Shown: positions 63,683 to 64,000 of the stretch, one piece after another
How the letters are laid out: each line of letters starts with the position of its first letter
Numbering within the stretch: position 1 is the first letter of the stretch
Notes under the pieces: model-generated
What the model was told of the DNA's origin: nothing
The model's input: the letters and a program-made list of their open reading frames with translations, nothing else
The model's database searches: none
Made by a program: the position numbers and the translations under genes
Assembly: GCA_040437565.1 (NCBI GenBank)
Contig: JBDOQK010000083.1
Span: 1 to 64,000 of the forward strand
Reading direction: 5' to 3'
Length of the DNA: 64,000 nt
Origin: Albugo candida
Taxonomy: Eukaryota; Oomycota; Peronosporomycetes; Albuginales

Positions 63683-64000
63683 GAATGTAATAATGACAAC
63701 GGCGGCTCGTCATTATTGTCATAGTTGTCGAGAATAAGTCAAAAAGTCGGGCAAAGTTATCGTCAAGATTATAGAATTGTTCCAATTGCTGCTTCTCCCC
63801 ACGTGTTGACACAGAATGATTGTTCCTACTTGCTCTTCAGCCATTACTGCTATCATTGTATCTATATTGAACCTGCTATAGTCTTTACGCTGTAAGAAAC
63901 TTGCAGTTTATATAGAAGATATCTATTGAGAGTGACGTCAGGTAAAAAGAGATTTTTCTCAGCTGAGAGTATTACGCATCAAAGTTTCAATATTTATATA
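63683..64000. other. Upstream region of the UBL-PUB gene
   Basis: A minus-strand frame at about 63690-63770 (QQLEQFYNLDDNFARLF), which could be joined by a 40-nt GT..AG intron to MAEEQ upstream, looks coding-like. It is not in frame with the UBL start, so it could be an upstream ORF or an exon of another gene. The remaining sequence to the window end shows nothing. Confidence 0.3.

Overview
The window looks like part of the nuclear genome of an oomycete, most likely an obligate biotroph of the Albugo (white rust) type. Evidence: dense intron-poor genes, very short introns (mostly 44-65 nt, GT..AG), an axonemal dynein light chain (flagellate zoospores), a WRKY19-like Cys/His-repeat protein, a CCT-motif protein and an M96 mating-type-like protein (all typical oomycete families), and a cluster of small secreted proteins. 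The organism call is inferred from gene content only.

Layout. 1-19.8 kb is housekeeping: tRNA-Phe, anoctamin, a tiny NPNNS-motif protein, ATG12, axonemal dynein light chain p28, catalase, CCT protein, Mediator MED10, a Cys/His-repeat regulator, a SulP sulfate transporter with STAS domain, RRP15 and a TPR-DnaJ protein. 19.8-24.9 kb is gene-poor and holds a decayed MULE DNA transposon and tRNA-Glu. 24.9-37.7 kb is again dense: an MFS carrier, a DNAJC3/p58IPK co-chaperone, an M96-like protein, a NUP50-like Ran-binding protein, MRG15, pyruvate dehydrogenase E2 and MCM7. 37.8-48.1 kb is the accessory region: five paralogous secreted proteins, all on the minus strand, with a shared signal peptide and an RKL-containing leader followed by unrelated low-complexity tails. 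Between them lie copies of the 3' end of MCM7 and a repeated promoter block, so the cluster grew by tandem duplication of an 'MCM7 tail + convergent secreted gene' unit. NAA30 sits inside it. 48.5-64 kb returns to housekeeping: a PDZ protein, two related SET/MYND-like proteins flanking a PLAC8 gene, GRWD1, the NEDD8 E1 subunit NAE1 and a UBL-PUB protein.

Assembly caution. There are seventeen 100-N gaps. Fourteen are flanked by the same sequence on both sides (29 to 747 bp). Most of these are unmerged contig ends, not biology: removing one copy from the catalase gene gives an uninterrupted 527-residue enzyme. Apparent second copies of a secreted protein, PLAC8, tRNA-Glu and others next to gaps should not be counted. 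One pair, in the SET gene at 52-54 kb, differs at about 3% of positions and deserves separate attention.

Exon coordinates were assigned by eye from frame continuity, GT/AG sites and family conservation. Most spliced lengths were checked to be multiples of three.
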